Source: Chloroflexota bacterium (GTDB lineage: Bacteria > Chloroflexota > Limnocylindria > Limnocylindrales > CSP1-4). From it: 64,000 bases of DNA. The notes under the pieces were generated by a model. It saw nothing but the letters and a program-made list of their open reading frames with translations. It was not told the DNA's origin and did not search any database. Below, piece by piece: positions 41,003-49,092 of this stretch (positions are counted from its first letter, which is position 1; every line of letters starts with the position of its first letter). Both the position numbers and the translations under genes were made by a program. The stretch lies in the NCBI GenBank assembly GCA_021787395.1, contig JAJYLZ010000013.1, positions 1 through 64,000 on the forward strand. The letters run 5' to 3'.

Positions 41003-42385
41003 ATGCCGCCTCGCGGCCAGAACCACGGCTCCCGGCCGGCCGCCCGGCAGACGGCGGCGGCCGACGAGCAGCGCCGTGCCGGCCCGGCGGACCGGCTGCG
41101 GCGGCTCGTCCGCGGGTTCCCGCCCCAGTACTGGCTGATGGTGACCGGGATCTTCATCAGCAACGCCGGCGGCAGCCTCGTCTGGCCGTACCTGCTGATC
41201 TTCGCCAGCGAGCGCCTCCACCTGCCGCTCGCGGCGGTCGGCTCGCTGATCACGATCCAGGCGGTCGCGGGCATGGCCGCCTCGGTCGTCGCGGGGAGCC
41301 TCGCCGACCGCTTCGGGCGCAAGATCGTGATGGTCGGCAGCCTCGCCGTCAGCGGCTCGATCTACCTGCTGCTGTCGAGGGCCGACGGGTACCTGACGTT
41401 CGCGCTGCTCATGGCCGTGTTCGGGATGGGCAACCCGATGTACCAGGTGAGCGCGGACGCGATGCTCGCCGACCTGATCCCGTCCGAGCAGCGCGCGGAG
41501 GCGTACGCGGTCAACCGGATCGCGTCGAACGCCGGGTTCGGGCTCGGCCCCGCGGTGGGCGGCTTCCTCGCCACCGCGTCGTACAGCCTCGCCTTCTACG
41601 GCGCTTCGGCCGGGTTCTTCGTGTACTCGGCGCTGGTGGCCCTGCTCGCCCGCGAGACGCTCCACCGGAGAAGCGCGGACCGTGCCGACGCCGTGCTGGA
41701 GGCGCAGACCGAGGTGATGGACCCCGCCACGCCGCTCGCGCCCGCCCCCCGCGAGGTCGCCGGCCCGGGGTTCCTCTCGGTGGTCCGCGACAGCCGCTTC
41801 GTCTCCTTCGCCGCGCTCGTCTCGGTGGGGCTCATCGCGCCCAGCACGGTCTGGGTGCTGCTGGCCGTCTACACCAAGACGAACTTCGGGATGCCCGAGT
41901 ACCTGTACGGCTGGATCCCGACCACCAACGCCATCCTGTGCGTGACCGCGCAGTACCCCGTCACGAGCGTCACGCGCCGCTTCAGGCCGCTCCCGGTCAT
42001 CGCGGTCGGCATGGCCGTCTACGCCGTGGGCGCGGGGAGCGTCGCGCTCATGAGCTCGTTCCCGGGCTTCGTCCTGAGCATGGTCGTGCTGACGCTGGGC
42101 GAGCTGATCGTCGTCCCGACCGCCGCCAAGTACGTCGCCGACCTGGCCGCCCCCGACCTGCGGGGCCGGTACATGAGCGTGTACTGGCTGGGATGGGCGG
42201 CCGCCCGGGCCGTCGCGCCGCTGATGGGCGGCTTCCTCAACGATCGGGTGGGGCCGGTGGCCATCTGGTACGGCGCGCTGGCGGTGGGTCTGGCGAGTTC
42301 CGCCGGGCTGTCCGTCCTGGTGCTGCGCACCCGGTCTCCGGGGATGGGTCGAACCGCAGTGCCGAACGAGGCGCCGTCGCCGTAG
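41003..42385 (+). CDS. MFS transporter (multidrug-type)
   Basis: 460 residues from the ATG at 41003; about 40 basic, disordered residues precede the first helix. Twelve helices are predicted, with GSLADRFGRKIVMVG after helix 2 and the motif AMLADLIPSEQRAEAYAVNRIASNAGFGLGP between helices 4 and 5, which is typical of MdtH/YfkF-like facilitators. A long cytoplasmic loop follows helix 6. It stands alone; the 295 nt before it hold no recognised gene. Confidence 0.9.
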   Translation: MPPRGQNHGSRPAARQTAAADEQRRAGPADRLRRLVRGFPPQYWLMVTGIFISNAGGSLVWPYLLIFASERLHLPLAAVGSLITIQAVAGMAASVVAGSLADRFGRKIVMVGSLAVSGSIYLLLSRADGYLTFALLMAVFGMGNPMYQVSADAMLADLIPSEQRAEAYAVNRIASNAGFGLGPAVGGFLATASYSLAFYGASAGFFVYSALVALLARETLHRRSADRADAVLEAQTEVMDPATPLAPAPREVAGPGFLSVVRDSRFVSFAALVSVGLIAPSTVWVLLAVYTKTNFGMPEYLYGWIPTTNAILCVTAQYPVTSVTRRFRPLPVIAVGMAVYAVGAGSVALMSSFPGFVLSMVVLTLGELIVVPTAAKYVADLAAPDLRGRYMSVYWLGWAAARAVAPLMGGFLNDRVGPVAIWYGALAVGLASSAGLSVLVLRTRSPGMGRTAVPNEAPSP

Positions 42386-42405
42386 GCAGCGGCGCGCAGG
42401 GGCGG

Positions 42406-42435
42406 TTGCAATTTGCACGGCATTCGTCGTATATT
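42406..42435 (+). promoter_or_regulatory. Promoter of hemerythrin gene
   Basis: TTGCAA (42406-42411) and TATATT (42430-42435) are 18 nt apart, in an unusually AT-rich patch for this region. The hemerythrin ATG follows at 42469. TTGCAATTTGCA at 42406-42417 contains a short repeat (TTGCA twice) that may bind a regulator. Confidence 0.55.
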
Positions 42436-42468
42436 TTCCTGGTCGATCCGCTCCCGAGGCCCAGCGCG

Positions 42469-42927
42469 ATGCCTGCACCCACTCCAGTTGAAGCCGCCGC
42501 CGCCATCCGGGCGCACCACCAGCAGCTGGCCGAGGGGGTCGTCGGCCGGGTCGCGAGCCTGAGGGCTGCCGCCCGCGAGGGCGTCGCGTTCCTGGCGCCG
42601 AGAGACCTGCTCGTGGAGTACCTCGACCGCGAGATCCTGCCGCATGCGACGGCCGAGGAGCGGACGCTCTACCCCGCTGCCGACAGCGGCCCGGCCGCGC
42701 TCCTCGTGGACGCGATGCGCGCCGAGCATCGCGACCTCGTCGGGCGGGTGGGCGAGCTCCGATCCGCGCCCGATGCCGTCGCCGCCCTCTCCGAGGCGAG
42801 CGCCATCGCCGCCCTGTTCCTCTCCCACATCGGCAAGGAGAACGACCGGCTCATCCCGGCCCTGCTCGCGATGCCGGACGTGGCGCTCGGCGAGCTGCTC
42901 GTCGGCATGCACGAGCTGGTCGGCTGA
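42469..42927 (+). CDS. Hemerythrin-like HHE domain protein
   Basis: 152 residues. A four-helix bundle with iron-ligand candidates: IRAHHQQLAEGV, LDREILPHATAEERTLYP, MRAEHRDLVGRV and LFLSHIGKENDRLIP. This is the HHE cation-binding pattern (H...HxxxE...H...HxxxE). Such proteins bind a di-iron centre and sense or store O2 or NO, as in RIC/YtfE repair proteins. It starts a cluster with two DUF2249 proteins, a frequent partnership in NO-linked operons. Confidence 0.9.
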   Translation: MPAPTPVEAAAAIRAHHQQLAEGVVGRVASLRAAAREGVAFLAPRDLLVEYLDREILPHATAEERTLYPAADSGPAALLVDAMRAEHRDLVGRVGELRSAPDAVAALSEASAIAALFLSHIGKENDRLIPALLAMPDVALGELLVGMHELVG

Positions 42928-42987
42928 GGAGCCGTCCCCGTGTCCGAGTCGTCCCGGGCGCGCCCGGTGGCTGAAAGGAGCCAGCAC

Positions 42988-43245
42988 ATGTCCGACGAAG
43001 CCGTCCTCGACGTCCGGCAGGAGCCGCCTGCCCGGCGCCACACGCTCATCTTCGACACGTTCCGCGACCTCGGGCCCGGCGCAGGCTTCGAGCTCCGGAA
43101 CGACCACGACCCCAAGCCGCTGTTCTACCAGTTCTCGGCCGAGCTGCCGGGCCAGTTCACCTGGGACTACCTCGAGCAGGGCCCCGAGGTCTGGCGGGTC
43201 CGCATCGGGCGCCCGGCTGGTTCGGCGCGGGCGGTCCTGCCATGA
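42988..43245 (+). CDS. DUF2249 protein (short form)
   Basis: 85 residues from the ATG at 42988 with AAGGAG upstream. It matches the TusA-like DUF2249 domain: LDVRQEPPARRHTLIFDTFRDLGPGAGFELRNDHDPKPLFYQ appears as a continuous domain in shorter pieces (LDVRQEPPARRH, LRNDHDPKPLFYQF, PGQFTWDYLEQGPEVWRVRI). The DHDP and WDYLEQGP elements are diagnostic. Members of this family accompany hemerythrins and denitrification genes. Stop overlaps the next start (ATGA). Confidence 0.9.
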   Translation: MSDEAVLDVRQEPPARRHTLIFDTFRDLGPGAGFELRNDHDPKPLFYQFSAELPGQFTWDYLEQGPEVWRVRIGRPAGSARAVLP

Positions 43246-43844
43246 CCGCTCTGGACACCGTCATCCCGCTCGGGCCGCCGGCGGCAATCGCACTCGACGG
43301 CTGCGGGATCGAGCCGACCTCGGGCCGCGCCCGCGAACTCCCGTTCGAGCCGGTCTTCCGGGCTGCCGATCGATTGGCGCCGGGGGAGGCGCTCCGGCTG
43401 TCGGTCGACCACGACCCCGAGCCGTTGCTCGAGGCGCTCGACGCCTCGCGGCCCTTCCAGTTCCACTGGGAGCCGCTGCTCGACGGCCCGGCCCGCTGGG
43501 CGGGGATGCTCCGACGCCTGCGGCCGGACGACGACCCGGCACCGGTCCGCCGCCTGTCGCCGCGGCTCGCGCGCCGGGTGGCCGTCGTCGAGGCAAGCGC
43601 CCGACTGGAGCGGGAGCTGCGCGCGATCGTGCTCGACCTGCTCGGGCCGGCGGACCCGGCGCGCCTGCCCGCGGCGACCCGGGCGTGGGTGGACGGCGCG
43701 GCCGACGAGGCCGTCGGAGCCGTTCGCGACCTCTCGCTCGCGACCCTCGTCGAGCGGCTGGACGCAGCCGTCGCAGCAGCCCCGCCGGAGGTCGTGCGAC
43801 AGCTCGACGAGGCTCTCGACCGCGTGTCGGTCGGCATCGCATGA
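43242..43844 (+). CDS. DUF2249 protein with C-terminal helical extension
   Basis: 200 residues, ATGA-coupled to the shorter DUF2249 gene. Residues ~20-90 hold a second, divergent DUF2249 domain (RLSVDHDPEPLLEALDA, FQFHWEPLLDGPARWAGML). The remaining ~110 residues are helical, with no family I can name (VVEASARLERELRAIVLDLL). It probably arose by duplication of the short copy plus fusion. Likely function is linked to the hemerythrin and the regulator in this cluster. Confidence 0.8.
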   Translation: MTALDTVIPLGPPAAIALDGCGIEPTSGRARELPFEPVFRAADRLAPGEALRLSVDHDPEPLLEALDASRPFQFHWEPLLDGPARWAGMLRRLRPDDDPAPVRRLSPRLARRVAVVEASARLERELRAIVLDLLGPADPARLPAATRAWVDGAADEAVGAVRDLSLATLVERLDAAVAAAPPEVVRQLDEALDRVSVGIA

Positions 43845-43857
43845 GCGAGGTGACCGC

Positions 43858-44457
43858 GTGAGCACCCCTGCAGCGAGCGGCGGCACGAACACCGCACCGA
43901 CCCCCGAGACCGGCGGCGCGCTGTCGATCACCGGCATCGGGGAGGCGATCTCGGCGATGCGCCGGCTGCCCGATGCCCTCGAGGCGATCGTGGACAGCCT
44001 GCCGGCCGCGCACCTCGGTGCCCGACCGGCACCCGACGAGTGGTCGGCGGCGGAGATCCTCGCCCACCTGGTCACCGTCGAGGCGGTGCTCACCGCGCGC
44101 GTCGAGTCGATGCTCGCCTCGCCGGGCGGGCGCAGTCTGGCCGTGGACCCTCCCGCCGCCAGCCCGTCGGCCGGCCGCGGGCTCGTGGCCCGCTGGCGCG
44201 ACGCCCGCGCGGGCACGCTCGACCGCCTGGCCCGGCTGACGGCCGACGAACTCGGGCGCGGAGCCGAGCTTCGGCGCTGGGGATACGTCACGGTCGAGCA
44301 GCAGGTGTGCGAGTGGGCCTACCACGACCTCGAGCACCTCCGCCAGCTGCTCGCCGTGGGGGAGGCGCTCCTCTACCCGGCGATCGGCGGCTACACGGCC
44401 CTGTACGCGCCGCCGTTCCCGGTCGGGCCAGTCGAGCAGGGCGCCGAGCGGCGATGA
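43858..44457 (+). CDS. DinB-superfamily protein
   Basis: 199 residues from a GTG at 43858. After a disordered N-terminus the DinB helix bundle is clear: RLPDALEAIVDSLP, DEWSAAEILAHLVTVEAVLTARVESML and VCEWAYHDLEHLRQLLAVGE. His residues in LAHL and YHDLEH form the probable metal triad. Family members act in thiol or metal-dependent transfer reactions. The stop overlaps the next start (ATGA). Confidence 0.85.
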   Translation: MSTPAASGGTNTAPTPETGGALSITGIGEAISAMRRLPDALEAIVDSLPAAHLGARPAPDEWSAAEILAHLVTVEAVLTARVESMLASPGGRSLAVDPPAASPSAGRGLVARWRDARAGTLDRLARLTADELGRGAELRRWGYVTVEQQVCEWAYHDLEHLRQLLAVGEALLYPAIGGYTALYAPPFPVGPVEQGAERR

Positions 44458-44816
44458 CGGTGCGGCTGCGCAGGGCCTACGAGCCGCCCGCCGACGACGA
44501 CGGCTGCCGCGTGCTGGTGGACCGGGTCTGGCCACGGGGCCGCGCGCGGGATGCGCTGCGCGTCGACCGCTGGGAGCGCAGCCTGGGTCCGAGCGACGAG
44601 CTGCGCCGGTGGTTCGGCCACGATCCCGCGCGCTGGGAGGAGTTCCGGGCGCGCTACCGAGGCGAGCTTGCCATGCCGGACCGGGCGTCGAGCCTCGACG
44701 TCCTCGCCGAACTGGCGCGCCGCGGCACGCTCACGCTCGTCTACGGCGCCCGCGACCAGGAGCGCAACCAGGCGCGCGTGATCGCCGAGGAGCTGCAGCG
44801 GCGGCTCGGCGGGTGA
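44454..44816 (+). CDS. DUF488 family protein
   Basis: 120 residues. DUF488 motifs are clear: VRLRRAYEPPADDDGCRVLVDRVWPRG in two parts (LRRAYEPP, RVLVDRVWPRG), RWFGHDPARWEEFRARYRGEL and LTLVYGARDQERNQARVI. The conserved Tyr/Gly-Ala-Arg-Asp loop suggests a nucleotide or nucleic-acid linked function, but the reaction is not known. It is ATGA-coupled to the DinB gene. In other bacteria DUF488 genes lie near hemerythrin and NO-response genes. Confidence 0.9.
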   Translation: MTVRLRRAYEPPADDDGCRVLVDRVWPRGRARDALRVDRWERSLGPSDELRRWFGHDPARWEEFRARYRGELAMPDRASSLDVLAELARRGTLTLVYGARDQERNQARVIAEELQRRLGG

Positions 44817-44924
44817 CGGCCTCGGCGGGCGTCCGGCTCGGCCCTCCCGCGTCGCGTGCAGCCAGCGCCGGCCGGGACTCGGGACCGGCAAGGCCGTTCC
44901 GCGACGAATAGGATCAGCAGACCG

Positions 44925-45629
44925 ATGCGAACCCCCGACGACGATGCCGGTCCCGAGACGCCGCTGAGCGACCGCCAGCGCCACCGGGCGCTGGCCGGCG
45001 TCAGCCGCTCGCGCCTGCTCGCCGTCCTCCGCCAGGCGAACCGGCCGATGGCCGTCCGCGAGCTGGCCGCCGCCGTCGACCTGCACCCCAACACCGCCCG
45101 CGAGCACCTCGACCAGATGGTCGAGGCCGGCCTGGTCGCGTGCCAGACCGCGGCGCCTGCCGGGCGGGGCCGCCCGGGCCTGCGCTACAGGGCCGTCCGG
45201 TCGAGCGCGGACGCGGACCCGCACGCGTACCGCATGCTGGCGGGCGTGCTGGCCGCGGAGCTGGCCGGGCGCGACGACGCGGTCGAGGCGGCGATCCGGG
45301 CGGGCGAGCGGTGGGGTGCCGCGGCGGCCGACCCGGCAGCCACCGCCACGTCGGCCGGCCGCGCGCTGGAGCGCCTCGTCGACATGCTCGACGGACTCGG
45401 CTTCGCCCCCGAGCGCGGTGCAGGCAACGAGACCTCGATCCGGCTGCGCCGCTGCCCGTTCCGGCCGCTGGCGCACGAGAGCGGCGGTGTCGTGTGCGAC
45501 GTCCATCTCGGGCTGATGCGCGGGACGCTCAAGCAGCTCGGGGCGCCGATTGACGCGGTCAGCCTGGAGCCGTTCGTGGCGCCGGACGTGTGCCTCGCCC
45601 GGCTCGAGGCGCGGACCGTTGGCCGCTGA
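44925..45629 (+). CDS. HTH regulator with C-terminal Cys motif (SufR-like)
   Basis: 234 residues. The N-terminal winged helix is in SRSRLLAVLRQANRPMAVRELAAAVDLHPNTAREHLDQMVEAGLV (seen as LLAVLRQANRP, VDLHPNTAREHLDQM). The C-terminal part holds three Cys/His-rich elements: LRRCPFRPLAHESGGVVCDVHLGLM and APDVCLARLE. This layout resembles the SufR/Fe-S-binding ArsR-DeoR group, in which Cys and His hold a [4Fe-4S] cluster that senses O2 or NO. It probably regulates the hemerythrin-DUF2249 cluster upstream. Confidence 0.85.
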   Translation: MRTPDDDAGPETPLSDRQRHRALAGVSRSRLLAVLRQANRPMAVRELAAAVDLHPNTAREHLDQMVEAGLVACQTAAPAGRGRPGLRYRAVRSSADADPHAYRMLAGVLAAELAGRDDAVEAAIRAGERWGAAAADPAATATSAGRALERLVDMLDGLGFAPERGAGNETSIRLRRCPFRPLAHESGGVVCDVHLGLMRGTLKQLGAPIDAVSLEPFVAPDVCLARLEARTVGR

Positions 45630-46506
45630 ACGGGCCCCGAGCGCGACCGGGGCCGCGCGAGTCCTGGTCACGGGCGCCACCGGCACCCTCGGCCGCCACG
45701 TGGTGGCGGCGCTGGAGGCTCGTCGGGCAGTCGGCGTGCGGGTCCTGAGCCGGCGCGAGCCGCCGCCCGACACCCCTGCCCACCGCGCCTGGGCCACCGC
45801 CGACCTGACGACGGACCCGCTCGAAGCGGCCGTCGAGGGCGTCGACGCGGTGATCCACCTGGCCAGCACGAAGGGTGCCGGCGATGGGGACGTCATCGGG
45901 ATCCGCCGCCTGGTCGACGCCGCCGAGCGGGCCTCGGTCCGGCACCTCGTGGTCATCTCGATCATCGGCTGCGACCGGATCCCCCTGCCGTTCTACGCGA
46001 CCAAGCTGCAGATCGAGGCGGTCACGCGCGCGGCGCGGGTGCCCTGGTCGATCGTCCGCGTCGCGCAGTTCCACTCCTTCGTCGACCGTCTGGTCGCGAC
46101 GCCGGCGTCGCTGCCGCTCCCCTCGCCGATCATCGCCGACCTGCGGTTCCAGCCGGTCGACGAGCGCGAGGTGGCGGAGCGGCTCGTCGAGGTCGCCCTC
46201 GGCCAGCCCCGCGGCGACGCCCCCGAGATGGCCGGCCCCGAGGTCCTCACCCTCGTCGAGATCGCCGCCGTCTGGCTCGCCGAATCCGGGCGGGCGGCGT
46301 CGCTCGTCCCGGTGCCGCTCGAGGCGGTCCTGGGCGCTTCGTCCGCCGCACCGCCCGCATCGGTGGCGGCGATCCTCGAGGGCTACCGGGCGGCCGAGAA
46401 CACGCCGCACGGCGACCGGACGCTCGGCCGGGTGCGCTTCGCCGACTGGCTCCGGCAGCGCCGCGACGCCGGGCAGGCCCGAGGGCACACTAGTGGGAGG
46501 TCTTGA
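45619..46506 (+). CDS. NAD(P)-binding SDR/NmrA-like protein
   Basis: About 295 residues from a TTG at 45619 that overlaps the stop of the regulator gene. Rossmann motif is VLVTGATGTLGRHVV; later VIHLAST and YATKLQIEAVTRAA with a Tyr-x-x-x-Lys pair. The last third has no catalytic signature, consistent with atypical short-chain dehydrogenases of the NmrA/ISP7 type. The substrate is unknown. It may be a redox sensor or a sugar or quinone reductase. Confidence 0.85.
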   Translation: MAAERAPSATGAARVLVTGATGTLGRHVVAALEARRAVGVRVLSRREPPPDTPAHRAWATADLTTDPLEAAVEGVDAVIHLASTKGAGDGDVIGIRRLVDAAERASVRHLVVISIIGCDRIPLPFYATKLQIEAVTRAARVPWSIVRVAQFHSFVDRLVATPASLPLPSPIIADLRFQPVDEREVAERLVEVALGQPRGDAPEMAGPEVLTLVEIAAVWLAESGRAASLVPVPLEAVLGASSAAPPASVAAILEGYRAAENTPHGDRTLGRVRFADWLRQRRDAGQARGHTSGRS

Positions 46507-46510
46507 ACTG

Positions 46511-47446
46511 ATGGACGTGGGCCTCTACACCGACGGCCTCAGCGAGTTCCCGTTCGAGCAGGCGCTCGACATCGCGGCCGACGCCGGCGTCACCGCGATC
46601 GAGATCGCCGTCGGCGGCCAGTCCCGCGCCCCCCACCTGCGCGTGGACGAGCTGCTCGCCAGCGCCGCGAAGCGGGCGGCGTTCTGCAGGGCGTTCGCCG
46701 ACCGCGGCCTCCGGATCGCGGCGCTCAACTGCTCCGCCTGGCCCCTCCACCCGGTGCACCACGAGTTCCACGACGGCGCGATCAGCAAGGCGATTCGCCT
46801 CGCGGGCGAGCTCGGCGTGGACAAGATCGTGTCCATGTCGGGGTGCGCCGGCGACGGGCCGGGGGCCACGACCGTCAACTGGGTGTGGTTCCCGTGGCCC
46901 GACGACGCGGTCGCCCACGGCAGGCGGTCGTGGGACGCGGCGGTCGCGTACTGGCAGGACAAGCTGCCGCTGGCCGAGCGCTGCGGCGTCGAGCGGATCG
47001 CGCTCGAGCTGCACCCGATGCACGTCGTCTACAACGCGAAGACGCTGCTCGAGTTCCGGGCCGCGGTTGGCGACGGGCGCGTGGGCATGAACCTCGACCC
47101 GAGCCACCTGATCTGGCAGGGCGTCGATCCGGTCCGGGTCGTCGAGGCGGTCGGCGGGGCGATCTACCACTGCCACCTCAAGGACACGCAGATGAACGAG
47201 GAGTGGGTGGCCCTCAACGGGGTGCTGGACAACACGCCCTGGTCCGACCCCGACCACCGGGCCTTCGTCTTCTCCTCGGCCGGCCGCGCCCACGGCTTCG
47301 AGTGGTGGCACCGCCTCGTGTCCGCGTTGCGGGCGGCCGGGTACGACGACGTGCTGTCGATCGAGCAGGAGGACCCCTACGTCGGGCAGGAGGAGGGCGT
47401 CCGAGAGGTGGCCGCGTTCGCCCGGAGGCTCATCGCCGCCGGCTGA
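46511..47446 (+). CDS. Sugar phosphate isomerase/epimerase-like TIM barrel
   Basis: 311 residues. AP endonuclease 2/xylose isomerase-like barrel. Metal-binding strands are in RIALELHPMHVVYN, VGMNLDPSHLIWQG, IYHCHLKDTQ and VLSIEQEDPYVGQ, a typical Glu-Asp-His-Glu set. The N-terminal strand is LYTDGLSEFPFEQALDIAADAGV. Such enzymes isomerise or dehydrate sugars and inositols. It follows the SDR gene by 4 nt, so the two may act on the same sugar-derived substrate. Confidence 0.9.
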   Translation: MDVGLYTDGLSEFPFEQALDIAADAGVTAIEIAVGGQSRAPHLRVDELLASAAKRAAFCRAFADRGLRIAALNCSAWPLHPVHHEFHDGAISKAIRLAGELGVDKIVSMSGCAGDGPGATTVNWVWFPWPDDAVAHGRRSWDAAVAYWQDKLPLAERCGVERIALELHPMHVVYNAKTLLEFRAAVGDGRVGMNLDPSHLIWQGVDPVRVVEAVGGAIYHCHLKDTQMNEEWVALNGVLDNTPWSDPDHRAFVFSSAGRAHGFEWWHRLVSALRAAGYDDVLSIEQEDPYVGQEEGVREVAAFARRLIAAG

Positions 47447-47564
47447 GCCGGTCGCCGGCGCCTCGAGGTGCGACCCGGCCGATCGCGGTGGACATCGGGA
47501 CGGACGCCTCTCGCCGCGCGTCGGCGCGCGCGCCAGCATCACGGTCGGCAGGAGGTGTCATCCG

Positions 47565-48113
47565 ATGACACGCTACGCGCGCTGGGCCCGGACGGAGCAC
47601 CGGGAGACCACCCGGATCGCGGCGATGGTGCTGGTCGCCCCGGTGTTCCTGGGCCTGCTCCCGCTCCTCGTCGGGGCGGCGGGCCGGCGCATCGACCGCG
47701 GGATCGGCCTGCCGCCCCTGCGGATCGGCATCGCGGGCCAGGCACTCGGCGCCGCGCTGACGACGGCGGGGTTCTCGCTCGGGCTGTGGTCCGTGTACGT
47801 CCAGCTGGACCGTGGCAGGGGCACGCCGCTGCCGATGCTGCCCACGCAGGAGCTGCTCACCGACGGCCCGTTCCGGTACTGCCGCAACCCGATGACGCTG
47901 GGGGCCATCTCGGCCTACCTCGGCATCGCGCTCATGGCGAGGACGGCGGCCGGCACGACGATCTCGCTCTCGCTCGCCGCCGCCCTGGTCGCCTACCTGA
48001 AGCTCCTCGAGGAGCCGGAGCTGGCCGACCGCTTCGGCGAGCCCTACCTGGCCTACAGGCGCGCCACGCCGTTCGTGGTCCCGCGGCTCCCCGGGTGCGC
48101 CGTCCGCCGCTGA
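47565..48113 (+). CDS. Membrane methyltransferase, ICMT-like
   Basis: 182 residues with four or five predicted helices (MVLVAPVFLGLLPLLVGAAG, IAGQALGAALTTAGFSLGLWSVYV). The C-terminal family motif is GPFRYCRNPMTLGAISAYLG and EEPELADRFGEPYLAYRRATPFVVPR, as in isoprenylcysteine carboxyl methyltransferase/phospholipid methyltransferase-like proteins. It probably methylates a lipid or small hydrophobic molecule using S-adenosylmethionine. It stands alone. Confidence 0.87.
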   Translation: MTRYARWARTEHRETTRIAAMVLVAPVFLGLLPLLVGAAGRRIDRGIGLPPLRIGIAGQALGAALTTAGFSLGLWSVYVQLDRGRGTPLPMLPTQELLTDGPFRYCRNPMTLGAISAYLGIALMARTAAGTTISLSLAAALVAYLKLLEEPELADRFGEPYLAYRRATPFVVPRLPGCAVRR

Positions 48114-48199
48114 CGCGCGGGCGGCTCGGCGCGAGAGGAGGCGGCATCACGGGCGGCCGCGCCTGGATGCACGGGGCCTCCCCGCGCCGGCGTCAGCGG

Positions 48200-48769
48200 T
48201 CAGTCGCCGCCCTCACCCCCGCCGCTGTCGCCACCCGACCCGCTGCCGTCCTGGCTGCCGCCGCTCGGGTGCGCGCCGTCCCCCTCGTGGCTGCCTGAAC
48301 TCGCGCCGCTGGTCTCGCTCGGCGCCGCGGTCATGCTGGGATGCTCGCCGGCGTCCTCGCGCCGGGTGGACGACTGGTCCTGGCTCGCGCACCCCTGGAC
48401 GTCGACCTGGCCCTGTGCGTTCGCATCGTCGCCCTGCTCGCCGGCCTGCGTCTGGGTCCCGGCCTGACAGGTCGCGTCGGGCGTGGCCGTCGCGTCGGGC
48501 GCGTCCGTCGGCTCCGGGGTCTCGGTGGGCTCCGCCGTCGCGGTCGGATCCGGGGCGTCGGTGGGCTCCGCCGTCGCGGTCGGCTCCGGGGTCTCCGTCG
48601 CGTCGGGCGTCTCAGTCGGCTCGCCGGCCTGGCTCGAGACAGTCGCCGCGTCGAGGCGGTGCTGCGGGTTCACGAAGCCGACCGTCGCGAACGCGGCACC
48701 TGCGACGAGCAGGATGGATACCCCTGCTGCCAGGACGCTGCGGGCGGCGCTCGTGCGGAAGCGCTGCAT
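48200..48769 (-). CDS. Secreted low-complexity protein with Glu-Thr-Pro repeats
   Basis: 189 residues from the ATG at 48769. A signal-peptide-like N-terminus (SVLAAGVSILLVAGAAFATVGF) is followed by imperfect Glu-Pro-Thr/Asp repeats (TETPDATETPEPTATAEPT, EPTDAPDPTATAEP), a Cys-containing middle part (ATCQAGTQTQ, VQGCASQDQ) and a Gly/Ser/Asp tail. It looks like an extracellular disordered protein, but no known domain is present. The high GC makes long frames easy here, so the signal peptide and repeats are the main support. Confidence 0.65.
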   Translation of the reverse strand: MQRFRTSAARSVLAAGVSILLVAGAAFATVGFVNPQHRLDAATVSSQAGEPTETPDATETPEPTATAEPTDAPDPTATAEPTETPEPTDAPDATATPDATCQAGTQTQAGEQGDDANAQGQVDVQGCASQDQSSTRREDAGEHPSMTAAPSETSGASSGSHEGDGAHPSGGSQDGSGSGGDSGGGEGGD

Positions 48770-49092
48770 GGTCAACCGTGTCCTCCCATCATCGCGAGCC
48801 GCGCCAACCCTTGGCGGGGCCTTCACCGGACTGAGGCACGGGAGGGCGCGGCGGTTTCGGCCGGTCGTGGCCGGATGGTCCCGGGCGAGCCTGCCACTCG
48901 TCCGGGGGGTCGGTGCCGGGACGCGACAGGCCGCGCATCCTGATCACCGCAGGCGGGAGGCGTGCGCCAGCGGGATGGCCGGGCTGACGGGGTCGGGCGA
49001 GGCGATGCGGCATGCCACGACGCTGCGCAGTGTTGACTGCGGGCCGGCGGGGCCCAGCGCGCCGCCGGCGGCGGGGCTACGATCGCGATCCG
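48770..49092. other. Intergenic region
   Basis: About 320 nt between divergent genes. I see no tRNA, repeat or clear promoter. Open frames in it are not supported by motifs or a ribosome-binding site. Confidence 0.5.

Noticed and set aside
48480-48660. Tandem repeat or CRISPR-like array
   Set aside because: The repeats are codon-level Glu-Pro-Thr/Asp units in a protein, with no regular repeat-spacer pattern.
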